The notes under the pieces: generated by a model
Told to the model about the DNA's origin: nothing
Seen by the model: only the letters and a program-made list of their open reading frames with translations
Database searches by the model: none
Program-made: the position numbers and the translations under genes
Shown here: piece after piece, positions 53,804 to 56,034 of the stretch
Layout: each line of letters opens with the position of its first letter
How positions within the stretch are numbered: position 1 is the first letter of the stretch
Assembly (NCBI GenBank): GCA_003023745.1
Contig: PXYV01000016.1
Coordinates: 1 to 56,034 of the forward strand
Source: Sulfobacillus acidophilus
GTDB taxonomy: Bacteria; Bacillota; Sulfobacillia; Sulfobacillales; Sulfobacillaceae
Reading direction: 5' to 3'
DNA: 56,034 nucleotides

Positions 53804-54486
53804 CACTCCACACTCCTTTGTAGGGCATCGACCCAATCTCGCAAAAACGGCAAAACGTCTTCAATCGTATACCCCCGCGCCGTACTGGGGCCGGGGAAGT
53901 AGCCGTGCGGACTGATGTGGGCCGTTGCCCAGCCCGCCGCCAACGCAGGCTCGATGTCATTCTTGTAATTATCCCCCACGCTCACGGTGCGACTGGCCAC
54001 CACGGGCCCGTCCCAAGCTGCCTCGGCTATCCGCAGCAATCCCTCTGGCTTACCCGCACTACTAAAAACCTGGTCAAACGCGTCATAAAGGTCTAACCGT
54101 TTTAACAGCGTTTCGGCGGCCTCGGCGGGACTATTGGAGGCGCAGGCCAACTTGACGCGTCCTCGGTACTGCTTCAAAAACTCTCGCAAATCCGGCGCGA
54201 CTTCAAGCGGACAATCCCCTTCATTCATATAGACCCGGGTTTCTAAAAACGCCTCTTGCAATAAATCATGGCTCGGTAAATAGGGATTGGCCAATATCAC
54301 GACAGCCTCCCAATTATCGCCGGCTACAATCCCCGCCGTCCCGTTTAAATGGGCATCAACCAGTTCCAGATACCGACGCCGGTCGCTGTCGGCCATGTGG
54401 CGTGAAATTGACTCCGCGTAAAACCGAAATGGCGCGTCGCCGCGGTATAACGTACCGTCGAAATCAAATAAAATGAGACCCGTCAA
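53803..54486 (-). CDS. HAD-superfamily phosphatase
   Basis: 227 residues. Motif I is FDFDGTLY (Asp8, Asp10), motif II CASNSP, Lys in SAGKPEG, motif IV VGDNYKNDI. The helical cap places it in subfamily I, near phosphoglycolate-phosphatase-like enzymes. The start is TTG 54484-54486 with AAAGGA 10 bases upstream. It follows the truncated binding-protein gene by 138 bases and is coupled to the metallo-hydrolase gene. Phosphorylated sugar or glycerol derivative is a guess from context. Confidence 0.84.
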   Translation of the reverse strand: MTGLILFDFDGTLYRGDAPFRFYAESISRHMADSDRRRYLELVDAHLNGTAGIVAGDNWEAVVILANPYLPSHDLLQEAFLETRVYMNEGDCPLEVAPDLREFLKQYRGRVKLACASNSPAEAAETLLKRLDLYDAFDQVFSSAGKPEGLLRIAEAAWDGPVVASRTVSVGDNYKNDIEPALAAGWATAHISPHGYFPGPSTARGYTIEDVLPFLRDWVDALQRSVE

Positions 54487-54567
54487 TCACTTCGCGTCCT
54501 TTCTTCACCCGGCGGACCCGTCATTCGCACCGTGGTCGAACTCGCCCGCAAAATTTTATCGGCATGC

Positions 54568-54594
54568 CCGCGGACGCGACGAGCGCGCCCGCGG
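54568..54594 (-). terminator. Intercistronic GC-rich hairpin after the binding-protein gene
   Basis: CCGCGGACGCG and CGCGCCCGCGG pair over 11 positions with one mismatch around a 5-base loop. It lies 30 bases past the binding-protein stop and before the HAD gene. AAAATTTT follows on the minus strand, so partial termination is possible, as often seen after binding-protein genes. Confidence 0.5.
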
Positions 54595-54624
54595 ATGCTC
54601 TTTCGATCCATCCTACTAAGCGAC

Positions 54625-55767
54625 TTACGACTTAGCGGCGGCAATATCGGCCACTGCCGCACTCTGCGCATTGTTTAACGCCACTGCCACAGACTCGTGA
54701 CCAACGGTCGCCTCTTGGATGGCATTGGCCAAAGCGCCCATCGCCTCGTCAAACCCCGCCTCAGGCGGCGTCGCCGTGGCATACTGCAGAGACTTCGCCG
54801 CGATCTCGACGTAGGGATGCGTCGCGTCGTATTTCTTCATGTCCGGCAGCGCCGCTTTGGTTACCGGAAGATATCCTGTTTGTTCGGCCCAATAGGCTGT
54901 CTCTTGGGGAGAAGCCAACCACTTCATGAAAGTCCAGGCTGCTTGCCGTTGCGCCTTGCTAGCGCTGGTAAATATGGAAATGTTGGTCCCTGCCAAAGAA
55001 TTTCCGGAACCGGCCGGGCCCTTGGGAAAGGCTGCCACATCCATCGTAAATTTACCGGCATCGGCCACTTCATTATAGTAGTAGCTGGCCACGGTCGACA
55101 TATCGAACAAACTGTGCTCCGACCCCATGGCGGTTTGTCCGGGATAGTCGGTGCCGAACTTCACATATCCCGCCTTCCACAGATTCACCAAATATTGCAG
55201 CGCCTCTTGCGCGGCCTTGGTATCGAATGTCGGCTTGCCCGTCTTTGTCGCCAAGGTTCCACCGTAAGACTGCATGATTGACGTGTACAGATAGGTGCCG
55301 TTTTCGGCGCCTTCCGTCTCGGACCCCGGATCCATACTCAATCCCCAGGTGTCCTTGCTGGTCGAGGTCACCGCCTTTAAGTCGCTGGCGAATTGCGTCC
55401 ACGTCGTTGGTACCGGCAAATGGTCCTTTTTGAGCCAGGTATCGTTGTAGTACATGACGTAGTCACTCTCGTTAAACGGGAACATGTACATTTTCCCGTT
55501 TAAGAATTGATCGTTCCACACGCCTTTCCAGATGTCGGACTTTTGGGTCGCGGTCAAGCCATTTGACCCGTTGACATAGCTGGTCAGCGGCACGATCACG
55601 CCAGACGAGGCGTACCCGGCAGCCCAATCGTTTTCCACCTGAGCTATCATTGGTGCCTTATCCCCAGCCACGGCCGCCTCAATCTTGGCCTCTAGCGGAA
55701 CTTTCCTAGTTAGCGTGCGAAAATGCCTTAAAATCGCGTTGTCAAGCCATTTTTCCGTATTATACAA
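54625..55767 (-). pseudogene. Sugar ABC transporter binding protein lacking its N terminus
   Basis: The frame has 380 residues and ends normally. From about residue 25 (KIEAAVAGDKAPMIAQVENDW) it follows family 1 sugar receptors to the end, including RQAAWTFMKWLASPQE. The first 60-80 residues of the mature fold and the signal peptide are missing. The first 22 codons overlap promoter-like DNA (TATAAT at 55759-55764, complement) and begin with TTG without a ribosome site. Without export signal and with an incomplete lobe it should be non-functional. The same family signature in the 32190 gene shows relationship between the two. Confidence 0.75.
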
Positions 55768-56034
55768 AAGTAGTGGTAGAATACGGCAAAATTGGAAGTT
55801 GTCAATCCCTCAAAAATGGCGCCCTCATGCGCTTTTGCCTCCTGGATCAGGAGAGTTTTTCCGATCGTGTATTATCACGGCCCGAATGTTGCGGCGCTCG
55901 TCCGCAAAATAATGCTGGACTTCGCCTCGCCTCTACGATACAGTTATCGGCTCTTTCTCGAATCCGGTGATAGGGGCTGAATGCCGCTGGGATAGAGAGG
56001 CTTAATGCCTATCATGCGCTCAAGCGGCAAATCT
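55768..56034. other. Right edge with promoter-like elements
   Basis: Minus-strand TTGACA (55800-55805) and TATTCT (55778-55783) are 16 bases apart; TATAAT follows at 55759-55764. These may be the original promoter region, now fused to the truncated gene. No coding frame with a ribosome site was seen up to the edge. Confidence 0.35.

Overview
The window looks like an accessory-rich stretch of a moderately GC-rich Bacillota chromosome. Shine-Dalgarno sites are strong (AAGGAGG, GGGAGG), GTG and TTG starts are frequent, and PadR, MsmX/UgpC-type ABC and Rpn-family genes are present. An acidophile of the Sulfobacillus kind would fit, but nothing here proves the genus. Mobile DNA is common: an IS200/IS605 element, an IS1634-type element, an IS110 fragment and orphan IS605-like ends. 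No rRNA, tRNA or CRISPR array was seen.

Layout. 1-230: edge of an unidentified leftward gene. 294-4027 (minus): peptide-type substrate-binding protein, Asp/Glu racemase-like protein and a D-cysteine desulfhydrase-like PLP enzyme, with a palindromic operator in front. 4389-6230 (plus): CocE/NonD esterase. 6230-7700: a gene graveyard (IS110 fragment, frameshifted retropepsin-like gene, frameshifted PIN domain). 7762-15542 (minus): reductive pyrimidine catabolism, in the order ureidopropionase, aldehyde dehydrogenase, PreT, PreA, dihydropyrimidinase, type III CoA-transferase. 16167-16987: PadR regulator and the stump of an MFS drug exporter. 17111-28602 (minus): acyl-CoA and hydroxybutyrate-type metabolism (glycerate kinase, two AMP-forming ligases, YdiF-type CoA-transferase, thiolase, SDR reductase, LacI regulator, aldehyde dehydrogenase, HAD). 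28693-30297: IS200/IS605 element with intact TnpA and dead TnpB.

31030-31860 (minus): Cof-type phosphatase. 32106-39934 (plus): the most coherent cluster. A near-consensus promoter precedes a sugar-type ABC importer without its own ATPase, then an alkaline-phosphatase-superfamily hydrolase, a sulfatase with CSPTR and a radical-SAM sulfatase maturase. Neither hydrolase has a signal peptide, so the cluster reads as import of an intact ester followed by cytoplasmic desulfation. 39953-41870: IS1634-type element. 42028-45284 (minus): arginase-fold protein, NodB-type deacetylase, NAD-dependent epimerase and SDR. 45637-48235 (plus): PilZ protein and APC permease. 49214-50137 (plus): Rpn-type nuclease. 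51102-55767 (minus): MsmX/UgpC-type ATPase, metallo-beta-lactamase-fold protein, HAD phosphatase and a sugar-binding protein that has lost its N terminus. The ATPase at 51102-52208 could energise the orphan importer at 32190-35335.
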